Assembly: GCF_000174755.1 (NCBI RefSeq)
Contig: NZ_ACLQ01000010.1
Coordinates: 1 to 64,000 of the forward strand
DNA: 64,000 bases
Origin: Capnocytophaga gingivalis ATCC 33624
Lineage (GTDB): Bacteria; Bacteroidota; Bacteroidia; Flavobacteriales; Flavobacteriaceae
Direction: 5' to 3'
Below are positions 53,726 to 64,000 of the stretch, piece after piece (within the stretch, counting starts at the first letter, position 1; every line of letters starts with the position of its first letter). The position numbers and the translations under genes were made by a program. The notes beneath the pieces were generated by a model. That model did not search any database and was not told the origin of the DNA. It saw only the letters and a program-made list of their open reading frames with translations.

Positions 53726-55150
53726 TTAAAACTCTGCACTCTGTGGGGTACGTGGATAAGGGATCACATCGCGGATATTAGTCATACCCGTAGTGAAGAG
53801 CACCAAGCGCTCAAAGCCCAGACCAAAACCACTATGTACGGCTGTACCGAACTTACGTAGCTCTAAGTACCACCAGAGGGTCTGCTCATCCATACCTAAG
53901 TCAGCTATTTTCTGCTTGAGTACCTCATAGCGCTCCTCACGCTGAGAGCCCCCTACAATCTCTCCAATGCCAGGGAAAAGAATATCCATAGCGCGAACCG
54001 TCTTTCCATCCTCGTTCAGGCGCATATAGAAGGCCTTGATCTTGGCAGGATAGTCATAGAGAATCACAGGACAGCCAAAATGCTTTTCTACCAAGTAGCG
54101 CTCGTGTTCGCTCTGGAGATCTACTCCCCACTCATCTATAAGATATTGGAATTTCTTCTTTTTGTTGTGGTTGCAGTTCTTGAGAATTTCCACCGCTTCG
54201 GTATAGCTTACTCGCTTGAAATCGTTGTGAATGACAAACTCTAACTTTTCGATAAGAGACATCTCACTACGCTCCTGCTGTGGCTTGGTCTTCTCTTCTT
54301 CTAAGAAACGCTGGTTAAGAAATTCAATATCCTCACGACGCACCTCCAAAGTATATTTGAGTACATTCTTGATGAAATCCTCAGCCAAGTTCATATTGTC
54401 TATCAGGTCATAGAAAGCCATTTCAGGCTCTATCATCCAGAACTCAGCCAAGTGTCGGGAAGTATTGGAATTTTCCGCACGGAAGGTAGGACCAAAGGTA
54501 TATATTTTGCCCAATGACATTGCAAAGGTCTCTCCTTCGAGCTGTCCAGATACAGTTAAGTTTGTCTCACGACCGAAGAAATCTTTCTTATAATCTACCT
54601 CTCCTGTCTCGGTAAGGGGCGGATTCTTTGCATCGAGAGTAGTGACACGGAACATCTCCCCTGCTCCTTCTGCATCGCTTCCGGTGATAATAGGGGTATT
54701 GACATAGAAGAAACCTTTTTCTTGGAAATACTTATGTATAGCATAGGCTAAGGTAGAGCGTACGCGCATGATAGCTCCAAAGGCATTGGTACGCACTCTT
54801 AGGTGTGCCTGTTCGCGAAGGAACTCCAAGGAGTGTTTTTTAGGTTGGATAGGGTACTCATCAGGATTACAGTCTCCCAAGATGGTCACCTCAGTGGCTT
54901 GTACTTCTATTGATTGACCTTTTCCTTGGCTTTCTACTACTTTCCCTTTAACCTCAATAGCCGCACCAGTGGTGATACGCTTGAGAGTCTCCTCGGGAGT
55001 GTGTTCGAAATCCACCACCACTTGTAGGTTGGACAAAGTAGAACCATCATTAAGGGCTATAAAGCGATTGCTGCGAAAAGTACGTACCCATCCTCTGAGG
55101 GTAACTTCTCCTATGTTTGTCTTTTCTTGTAATAATTCTTTGATACTCAT
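53726..55150 (-). CDS. asnS: Asparaginyl-tRNA synthetase
   Basis: This 474-residue class IIb synthetase charges tRNA-Asn. The N-terminal OB anticodon-binding domain ([18 protein letters not shown]) is followed by the catalytic core, with motif 2 [15 protein letters not shown] near residue 220 and motif 3 [12 protein letters not shown] near 450. The [18 protein letters not shown] segment near 145 marks AsnS rather than AspS. It has a -7 box at 55236-55243 and a perfect hairpin in its leader. Confidence 0.97.
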   Translation of the reverse strand: MSIKELLQEKTNIGEVTLRGWVRTFRSNRFIALNDGSTLSNLQVVVDFEHTPEETLKRITTGAAIEVKGKVVESQGKGQSIEVQATEVTILGDCNPDEYPIQPKKHSLEFLREQAHLRVRTNAFGAIMRVRSTLAYAIHKYFQEKGFFYVNTPIITGSDAEGAGEMFRVTTLDAKNPPLTETGEVDYKKDFFGRETNLTVSGQLEGETFAMSLGKIYTFGPTFRAENSNTSRHLAEFWMIEPEMAFYDLIDNMNLAEDFIKNVLKYTLEVRREDIEFLNQRFLEEEKTKPQQERSEMSLIEKLEFVIHNDFKRVSYTEAVEILKNCNHNKKKKFQYLIDEWGVDLQSEHERYLVEKHFGCPVILYDYPAKIKAFYMRLNEDGKTVRAMDILFPGIGEIVGGSQREERYEVLKQKIADLGMDEQTLWWYLELRKFGTAVHSGFGLGFERLVLFTTGMTNIRDVIPYPRTPQSAEF

Positions 55151-55192
55151 CTTTTTCAGGTAATAGGTAAAGTTGCGTAAGCGAATATGTGA

Positions 55193-55243
55193 ATAATAAA
55201 TAATAGTTCCTATTATTTATTATAATATCCAAATGCAAAGATA
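55193..55243 (-). promoter_or_regulatory. asnS promoter box and leader hairpin
   Basis: The minus strand has TATCTTTG at 55236-55243. Just downstream, a perfect 14-base inverted repeat (55193-55206 with 55210-55223, loop of three bases) made only of A/T plus one G-C pair would fold near the 5' end of the leader. About 43 bases separate it from the ATG. It may affect mRNA stability or translation; no T-box features are seen. Confidence 0.5.
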
Positions 55244-55333
55244 GTGAAAAAAATAGATTTTTTTGTTTTCTCAGAAAGAAACTTTTGAGAAAACATTATA
55301 CCTTACTGATATATAATCTTTTAGACTTGTCTT

Positions 55334-56185
55334 TTAGAATCGAGGCGCAAAAGGACGGTCTGTGGAGAAGACTTGTATACCTTTCTCTGCCCATTGATTA
55401 TAGAGCTGGTCGCCTTTGGCTGCTGCTCGCTTGTCCAAGTTACCCAAAGTTCCCAAAATAGCGGGAATACGTTGCTCATTGAGGGTCTTATATAGGCTGT
55501 CTTCTGCTAAGTGTACTCCTGTGAAGGCAAGGAGTTTTTCCTTAGGAATCCCAGTCTCAAGGATACGGTCTAATTCGGCTTGGTTACGTATGGTCACTGA
55601 AATAAGCATCTCTGGAGCTACCTTGTGGAGTGCTTTGGCTTGTTCTACATTGTAGCTAATGAGTACTACTTGTGCTTCCATCTGTTCAGCTCGAACCAAT
55701 TCGGCTACCTTTTGGTAAGAAATTCCCTTTTTGAAGTCCAGCATCAGGTAAGCACCATGCTGCTTGCTCCAGCTCAGTACATCCTTGAGCATAGGGATAG
55801 GGAAAGTGGTTTCTTGTCCAAAATCGTCCTTGAGTCGTACCTTGAGCAGCTCTTGAGTACTCATCTGTGATACGATACCACTTCCGGTGGCGGTACGCCC
55901 GAGCTTGTCATCATGCATGAGGAAGAGGTCGCCATCGGTACTTTCAAAGATATCTATCTCAAAGCTATGAATCCCTTTTTTAGAAAGGTGCTGAATGGTC
56001 TGTAAGCAATTCTCTGGATAGCCTTTGATTCCCTTTCCTGCACGGTGGGCGGAGATAATGGGTTTCTGCGCATAATATATGGCATTGGTGATTTCCTTCT
56101 GGGGAACTATCTGCCCTGAAGAGGAAGCATTTTTACAAGAGACTCCTGCGATAAGGAGTAGGAATAATACAATAATTTTTTTCAT
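55334..56185 (-). CDS. Glycerophosphodiester phosphodiesterase lipoprotein
   Basis: This 283-residue protein has a lipoprotein signal (MKKIIVLFLLLIAGVSC) and a GDPD TIM-barrel domain. The catalytic motifs are ISAHRAGKGIKGYPENCL near residue 45, FEIDIFESTDGDLFLMHDD near 75 and LMLDFKKG near 148. It would release sn-glycerol-3-phosphate from glycerophosphodiesters at the cell surface or in the periplasm. It lies downstream of clpX on the same strand, separated by a hairpin (56213-56244), with no obvious promoter box. Confidence 0.92.
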   Translation of the reverse strand: MKKIIVLFLLLIAGVSCKNASSSGQIVPQKEITNAIYYAQKPIISAHRAGKGIKGYPENCLQTIQHLSKKGIHSFEIDIFESTDGDLFLMHDDKLGRTATGSGIVSQMSTQELLKVRLKDDFGQETTFPIPMLKDVLSWSKQHGAYLMLDFKKGISYQKVAELVRAEQMEAQVVLISYNVEQAKALHKVAPEMLISVTIRNQAELDRILETGIPKEKLLAFTGVHLAEDSLYKTLNEQRIPAILGTLGNLDKRAAAKGDQLYNQWAEKGIQVFSTDRPFAPRF

Positions 56186-56212
56186 CTTTTTATACTATTG
56201 ATTGGTAAGAGA

Positions 56213-56244
56213 ATAGGACTTCGGTAATCCTACCAAAGTCCTAT
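56213..56244. terminator. Hairpin between clpX and the GDPD gene
   Basis: A stem of 13 pairs with one mismatch (56213-56226 with 56231-56244, 4-base loop) lies 20 bases after the clpX stop. The T-run is on the plus-strand side; on the minus strand the tail is only weakly U-rich, so it may attenuate rather than fully end clpX transcription. Confidence 0.6.
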
Positions 56245-56263
56245 ATTTTTTGTTTTACTTGAT

Positions 56264-57511
56264 CTATGCAGTAAGCAGGTGTTGGGTAAATCCCGATTTG
56301 GTGAGTTTCTCCTGTGCATAAGCACGAGTAACAACCAATGATTTTTCCTCTGTTCCTGGTAGTTGGAACATCGCATCGGTAAGGATACTTTCACAGAGAG
56401 AACGCAATCCGCGGGCACCGAGCTTGTACTCCAAAGCTTTTTCTACGATGAAGTTCAGAGCTTCTTCCTCAAAAGAAAGAGCAATATCATCCATACCAAA
56501 AAGCTTGATATACTGCTTTATAATTGCATTCTTAGGTTCGGTAAGAATCATTCTAAGAGTGGATTCATCCAATGGATTCATATAGGTGAGCACAGGCAAT
56601 CGTCCGATGATTTCAGGAATCAATCCAAAATCCTTCAAGTCCTTATGAGTGACATACTGTAGAAGGTTTTTGTCATCCACACGAGTCTCCTTGGAAGTAT
56701 TATAGCCCACCGCTTGGCGGTTCATACGCTTAGCGATAATCTGCTCAATACCATCGAAAGCACCTCCTGCGATAAAGAGGATATGTTCGGTATTGACCTC
56801 TATATATTTCTGATCAGGGTGCTTACGACCTCCCTTAGGGGGAACATTTACGATAGAACCTTCTAAGAGCTTCAGTAGGGCATGCTGTACCCCTTCTCCT
56901 GAGACATCGCGAGTAATGGAAGGATTGTCTCCCTTACGAGCGATTTTGTCGATCTCGTCGATAAAGACAATACCTCGTTCAGCTCTATCCACATCATAGT
57001 CAGCTGCCTGTAACAAGCGGGTAAGGATACTTTCTACGTCCTCTCCTACATAGCCTGCTTCAGTGAATACAGTAGCATCTACGATGGCCAAAGGTACATT
57101 GAGCATTTGGGCAATAGTACGTGCCATAAGGGTCTTCCCTGTTCCGGTCTGTCCTACCATCACGATATTACTCTTTTGGATCTCTACTTCATGCTCATCT
57201 CTTTCCTGTAGCAATCGCTTATAGTGATTGTATACAGCCACAGAAAGCACTTTTTTGGTGGCCTCCTGACCGATAACATATTGATCTAAAAAGCTTTTGA
57301 TTTCAGTAGGTTTCTTCAGCAGTAGATCCTTGTTCATGGCCATAATGGCTTTCTTCTTGTTGTTCTCAATCTCAGAACGCCAGATACTACCTGCCTGCTC
57401 TATACAATAGTTACAGATATATACATTGCTCTCTACCCCGCTGGAGACCAAGAACACGTCCTTGCCCGAGTGTCTCCCGCAGAAAGAACATACTTCAGTT
57501 GTTGTACTCAT
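56264..57511 (-). CDS. clpX: ATP-dependent protease unfoldase ClpX
   Basis: This 415-residue AAA+ unfoldase feeds substrates to ClpP. The N-terminal C4 zinc-binding domain (CSFCGRHSG, then CNYCIEQA) is at residues 8-40. Walker [17 protein letters not shown] is near residue 117, Walker [12 protein letters not shown] near 180, and the sensor region with IGRLPVL near 320. It lies 23 bases after clpP in the tig-clpP-clpX cluster. Confidence 0.97.
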   Translation of the reverse strand: MSTTTEVCSFCGRHSGKDVFLVSSGVESNVYICNYCIEQAGSIWRSEIENNKKKAIMAMNKDLLLKKPTEIKSFLDQYVIGQEATKKVLSVAVYNHYKRLLQERDEHEVEIQKSNIVMVGQTGTGKTLMARTIAQMLNVPLAIVDATVFTEAGYVGEDVESILTRLLQAADYDVDRAERGIVFIDEIDKIARKGDNPSITRDVSGEGVQHALLKLLEGSIVNVPPKGGRKHPDQKYIEVNTEHILFIAGGAFDGIEQIIAKRMNRQAVGYNTSKETRVDDKNLLQYVTHKDLKDFGLIPEIIGRLPVLTYMNPLDESTLRMILTEPKNAIIKQYIKLFGMDDIALSFEEEALNFIVEKALEYKLGARGLRSLCESILTDAMFQLPGTEEKSLVVTRAYAQEKLTKSGFTQHLLTA

Positions 57512-57534
57512 AGTATTCGAATTAATAAGGGTTA

Positions 57535-58194
57535 TTAGTTACGGGTAAGTACCTCGTCAATCATACCGAAGTCTTTAGCTTCGCTGGCTATCATCCAGTA
57601 GTCACGGTCACCGGTTTGGATCACCTCTGCCAAGGACTTACCTGAATGATGAGCTATGATTTGAGCCAATTCTTCTTTGATCTTGAGGATCTCACGAGCA
57701 GTGATTTCTATATCACTGGCTTGTCCCTGAGCGCCTCCCAAGGGCTGGTGAATCATCACACGGGAATGAGGAAGCGCCGAACGCTTCCCTTTGGCTCCAG
57801 CACAGAGCAGTACTGCTGCCATAGAAGCGGCCATCCCTGTACAGATGGTAGCCACCTCTGGCTTGATGAACTGCATAGTGTCATAGATTCCTAAGCCTGA
57901 ATATACCTCTCCTCCTGGAGAGTTGATGTATATCTGAATGTCTTTGCTCGCATCCAAACTTTCCAAAAAGAGCAACTGCGCTTGTATAATATTGGCCACA
58001 TGGGAGTTGACATCTGTCCCCAAGAAGATGATTCTATCCATCATCAAGCGGGAGAACACATCCATCTGGGTTACATTCAGTTGCCTTTCCTCCATGATAT
58101 AGGGAGTCATACTACTGATGATCTTGTCATAGTAAGTACTGGAAACCCCACGATGTTGGGTAGCATATTTTTTAAATTCTTCTGAATAGTTCAT
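57535..58194 (-). CDS. clpP: ATP-dependent Clp protease proteolytic subunit
   Basis: This 219-residue serine protease forms the two-ring ClpP chamber. The catalytic Ser is in TGMAASMAAVLL (near residue 118) and the His in HSRVMIHQPLGG (near 143); the Asp follows in the DRDYWM segment (about 195). A short N-terminal propeptide is plausible. It lies 10 bases after tig and 23 before clpX. Confidence 0.97.
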   Translation of the reverse strand: MNYSEEFKKYATQHRGVSSTYYDKIISSMTPYIMEERQLNVTQMDVFSRLMMDRIIFLGTDVNSHVANIIQAQLLFLESLDASKDIQIYINSPGGEVYSGLGIYDTMQFIKPEVATICTGMAASMAAVLLCAGAKGKRSALPHSRVMIHQPLGGAQGQASDIEITAREILKIKEELAQIIAHHSGKSLAEVIQTGDRDYWMIASEAKDFGMIDEVLTRN

Positions 58195-58204
58195 TTTTTT
58201 CTAA

Positions 58205-59536
58205 TTAATGTTGGTGTTGGTGAGAGTAGAATTTTTCTATAAAAGCATCTACATCTATTTCAATCTTATTGAGATTGGCCTTTTCCTTATAGAACTGAAT
58301 AAGTTTACCTCCGGTAAGTTCTCTGTGGATACGATTAAGTTCCTGCTCATTCTTAAGGGTGTTGTTCACAAAAGTATCTATCTGAGCTTGTTCTACATCA
58401 GTAAGCCCATAACGAGCTATCTGAGCACGAATAGCCTTCTCTGCGAATTCACGAATCTCAGGATAGGTCACCTGTAGGTTATTTTCCTGAATTATCTTAC
58501 CTTCTATAAGCTGATAGCGCAAGCCTTTTTCTGAATTTTTATAATCCTCTGCGGCTTGTTCTTCAGTGATAGGATTTTCGCTAGTTGCTTGAATCCATCT
58601 TATTAGGAATTCCTTAGGTAGGTCAAAGGAGGTTTTCTCTATAAGCATTTCTGTAGCATCGTCCAATAGGCGTGTATCGCTATTGACAGTGAACTCCTCG
58701 CGGATACCTTCTTCTACTTTCTTACGGAAATCCTCTTCGGTAGTGATATTTTCATTTGGATATAGCTGAGCAAAGAAAGCTTCGTCCATAGTAGCCAAAA
58801 CCACCTCTTGAATACTTTCTATAGTGAAAGTAACTTCGATATCCAAAGAGTGAACCACTTCATGAGGTACTCCCAAGGCCTGCATCAGTACATGTGGATC
58901 CTTGAAAAGTTCTTTGGTAGAGAAGGAAAGCTGATCTCCTACAGCTTTGTCTTTGATTACTTCAAAAGCTTTGTCTGTAAGTGCTTCTGCAAGGAAGCTA
59001 TATTCCTTATCTATATTCTGAGCCTCATTGAAGAAGATCCCACTGATCTGACTATTTTTAGCTACTTTTTCGGTAGGAACGAGGGAACCAAAGCGAGTGC
59101 GTAGGTGTTCTATCTGAGTATCCACCTCTTTGTCTGTTACTTTGATTTGATAATAATCAATAGGGGTAGAAAGATCGATGGAGAATTGTGGTGCAAGACC
59201 TATTTCGAAGACGAAAGTATGGTGATCACTATCCCAATCCACCTCAGGGGCATTCTCTTTAGGGATCGGTTGTCCTAATAGCTCCAATTTTTCATCACTT
59301 ACGAACTTGTTCAAAGAATCACTAATGAGCTTATTTACCTCATCTACTTGAATAGCTCTCCCATATTGTTTCTTAATCATTCCCATAGGGATATGTCCCT
59401 TGCGGAATCCTGGGATAGAAGCATTTTTGCGGTAGGAGTTCAGAGCTTCATCTACTTTTTTCTGGTAATCAGATTTGTCAATCTCTAAGGTAATCACGGC
59501 ATTGAGCGCGTCTATTTGTTCCTTGCTAATATTCAT
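58205..59536 (-). CDS. tig: Trigger factor
   Basis: This 443-residue ribosome-bound chaperone helps nascent chains fold. The ribosome-docking signature PGFRKGHIPMGMI is near residue 41. The central region is a diverged PPIase-like domain, and the C-terminal helical arms run from about 250 to 430. The C-terminus ends in HQHQH. Low conservation of the middle domain is usual in Bacteroidota. It leads the tig-clpP-clpX cluster and has a textbook promoter at 59572-59602. Confidence 0.93.
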   Translation of the reverse strand: MNISKEQIDALNAVITLEIDKSDYQKKVDEALNSYRKNASIPGFRKGHIPMGMIKKQYGRAIQVDEVNKLISDSLNKFVSDEKLELLGQPIPKENAPEVDWDSDHHTFVFEIGLAPQFSIDLSTPIDYYQIKVTDKEVDTQIEHLRTRFGSLVPTEKVAKNSQISGIFFNEAQNIDKEYSFLAEALTDKAFEVIKDKAVGDQLSFSTKELFKDPHVLMQALGVPHEVVHSLDIEVTFTIESIQEVVLATMDEAFFAQLYPNENITTEEDFRKKVEEGIREEFTVNSDTRLLDDATEMLIEKTSFDLPKEFLIRWIQATSENPITEEQAAEDYKNSEKGLRYQLIEGKIIQENNLQVTYPEIREFAEKAIRAQIARYGLTDVEQAQIDTFVNNTLKNEQELNRIHRELTGGKLIQFYKEKANLNKIEIDVDAFIEKFYSHQHQH

Positions 59537-59571
59537 TAGGGTTGATTTTAATTCATGAAAAATTCAGTTGG

Positions 59572-59602
59572 CAAAAGTACTACAAATTATTGGTTGTACA
59601 AA
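59572..59602 (-). promoter_or_regulatory. Bacteroidota promoter of tig-clpP-clpX
   Basis: On the minus strand TTTG (59599-59602), 19 bases, then TACTTTTG (59572-59579) match the consensus exactly in sequence and spacing, about 36 bases upstream of the tig ATG. Confidence 0.8.
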
Positions 59603-60021
59603 ATTTTTTGACAAAAATTTATTCGATAGCAAGGGTAAATGAATCTTTTGTTAGTACTTATACCATATCAGGTCGTTTAATGGGTAATTGTTGTTGAAAC
59701 GTTCGCAATAGTCTCTCCTTATACTATATTGGGGACAAAAAGGAATCATCAAGGTCTTTTTGCATCCGCTCGGTGCAGAAATGAATTTTCCTAAGGGTAG
59801 AAAAATAGTCCCTCTTACAATATTATTTAAGGCTTCTTTCCGAAATCCCTCCTTTGCAGGCTATCACTCTTAATCAGCTTCCCTAAAATCCAAAAATACA
59901 ACTTATTGATTACAAATATAATACATACTACTTGGAAATAAAAATTTTTAATAAGTCTATCATAAGAAATCAAATAATGTTAAAAAAATACGAATTTATC
60001 TCGTATTTCAGAAAAAATTCT
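59603..60021. other. Intergenic region between tig and gltA
   Basis: The 514-base gap between divergent genes holds the two promoters. The middle ~400 bases show no coherent reading frame, no repeat array and no tRNA. A small imperfect palindrome with a CT centre lies near 59765-59783. A short minus-strand stretch near 59680-59730 could be translated into a basic peptide, but nothing supports it as a gene. Confidence 0.5.
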
Positions 60022-60029
60022 TACTTTTG
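60022..60029 (+). promoter_or_regulatory. -7 box (TACTTTTG) of the gltA-icd operon
   Basis: TACTTTTG lies 21 bases before the gltA ATG. The -33 region is AT-rich without a clear TTTG. Confidence 0.6.
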
Positions 60030-60050
60030 TAGGAGTAAAAATTTATTCTT

Positions 60051-63566
<3,516 letters not shown>

Positions 63567-63591
63567 TAAAAAATAATTTACAAAAACTAAC

Positions 63592-63710
63592 TGTAGGGGC
63601 GAAGTCCGCGGACAAGTGGAGTATGTGAGGCAATTCGCTCTTAAATGAACCAAAATTCGCCCTTAAGTAAACGGAAAATGCGGTTGAATAAGCAGCATTC
63701 GCCCCTACAA
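63592..63710. mobile_element. MITE-like inverted-repeat element between icd and aconitase genes
   Basis: Perfect 12-base terminal inverted repeats (TGTAGGGGCGAA at 63592-63603 and its complement at 63699-63710) bound a 119-base segment with no coding capacity. Inside are two imperfect direct copies beginning AATTCGC and ending TAAAC or GAAC. Elements with GTAGGGGCG ends recur in many bacterial genomes. No flanking duplication is evident, and mobility is an inference from structure. Confidence 0.6.
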
Positions 63711-63714
63711 CAAC

Positions 63715-63742
63715 TCAAAATTCAAAACTAAAAACTAACAAC
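63715..63742. repeat. Heptad array upstream of the aconitase gene
   Basis: Four 7-base units CTCAAAT, TCAAAAC, TAAAAAC, TAACAAC end two bases before the aconitase ATG. Confidence 0.7.
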
Positions 63743-63744
63743 GT

Positions 63745-64000
63745 ATGGCTTTTGATATAGAAATGATAAAAAAGGTATACTCTCGTATGCCTGAAAGGGT
63801 TGATCAAGCGCGAAAGCTCTTGGGAAGACCCCTTACTCTCACTGAAAAAATACTCTATGCGCACCTCTGGGATGCGCTCCCTGCCACGGCTTTTGTTCGT
63901 GGTAAGGACTATGTGGATTTTGCCCCTGACCGTATCGCTTGTCAGGATGCTACTGCTCAAATGGCACTCCTACAGTTCATGCATGCCGGCAAATCCAAAG
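63745..64000 (+). CDS. Aconitate hydratase, N-terminal part (cut by window end)
   Basis: Only the first 85 codons are present. The sequence [19 protein letters not shown], then [16 protein letters not shown], matches the start of the Bacteroidota-type aconitase, which isomerises citrate to isocitrate. [21 protein letters not shown] near residue 60, shortened here at its ends, is the family's first conserved segment. The start is the ATG at 63745. It completes a gltA-icd-acn order. The 189-base gap from icd, with an inverted-repeat element, raises the question whether it shares the gltA transcript. Confidence 0.92.
   Translation, partial: MAFDIEMIKKVYSRMPERVDQARKLLGRPLTLTEKILYAHLWDALPATAFVRGKDYVDFAPDRIACQDATAQMALLQFMHAGKSK

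Noticed and set aside
55193-55236. T-box riboswitch upstream of asnS
   Set aside because: The leader is too short and has no T-box core sequence or antiterminator; the hairpin is a simple A/T stem.
59680-59730. Possible transposase C-terminal remnant on the minus strand between tig and gltA
   Set aside because: Only about 18 codons look protein-like, and I could not match them to a specific IS family or find flanking inverted repeats.

Overview
The window looks like chromosomal DNA of a Bacteroidota species, family Flavobacteriaceae, most likely Capnocytophaga or a close relative. The evidence is a giant SprB-like adhesin with a type IX secretion (T9SS) type B tail, a T9SS plug protein, many Bacteroidota -7 promoter boxes (TAnnTTTG), little use of Shine-Dalgarno sites, and a monomeric NADP isocitrate dehydrogenase lying between citrate synthase and aconitase. 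The genus is an inference. I see no rRNA, tRNA, CRISPR array or intact insertion sequence.

Layout. 11-13324 (minus): a 4,437-residue secreted SprB-like adhesin. 13325-13737: a gap with a large inverted repeat. 13738-24332 (minus): a ParE/RelE-type toxin-antitoxin pair followed by two tandem 5-kb DUF4132-family genes; the upstream copy carries one in-frame TAG. 24402-33278: pgi, the T9SS plug gene, a DCC-family thiol oxidoreductase, ccoG, an mrp-osmC-recJ operon and tatA. 33424-34839 (plus): three tandem paralogous small membrane proteins, running into an M23 peptidase and a GH3-family gene. 37327-48919: a nitroreductase, recN, a small membrane protein, an ABC-F ATPase, a lipoprotein, lctP, typA, a ClC channel and an acyl-ACP thioesterase. 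48945-49302: a decayed four-helix-bundle gene. 49459-59536: mnmG, a YceI lipoprotein, two poorly known genes (one broken by an in-frame TGA), asnS, a GDPD lipoprotein and the clpX-clpP-tig cluster. 60051-64000: the TCA-cycle cluster gltA-icd-acn, with aconitase cut by the window edge.

How the genes work together. The adhesin depends on T9SS, and the plug protein is part of that machine. tig, clpP and clpX form a co-translational folding and proteolysis unit. gltA, icd and acn supply the first three steps of the TCA cycle. mrp, osmC and recJ look co-transcribed and touch iron-sulfur delivery, peroxide/thiol stress and DNA repair; recN adds a second repair function.

The most striking non-genic signal is a set of degenerate tandem arrays in many intergenic gaps. 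All have a 7-bp period, but the unit sequence differs from place to place. Several arrays supply the last codons and stop codon of the upstream gene, and one has been read through to make a C-terminal tail. I consider this the best candidate for an under-described system here. Three genes in the window are interrupted by single stops or small frameshifts.
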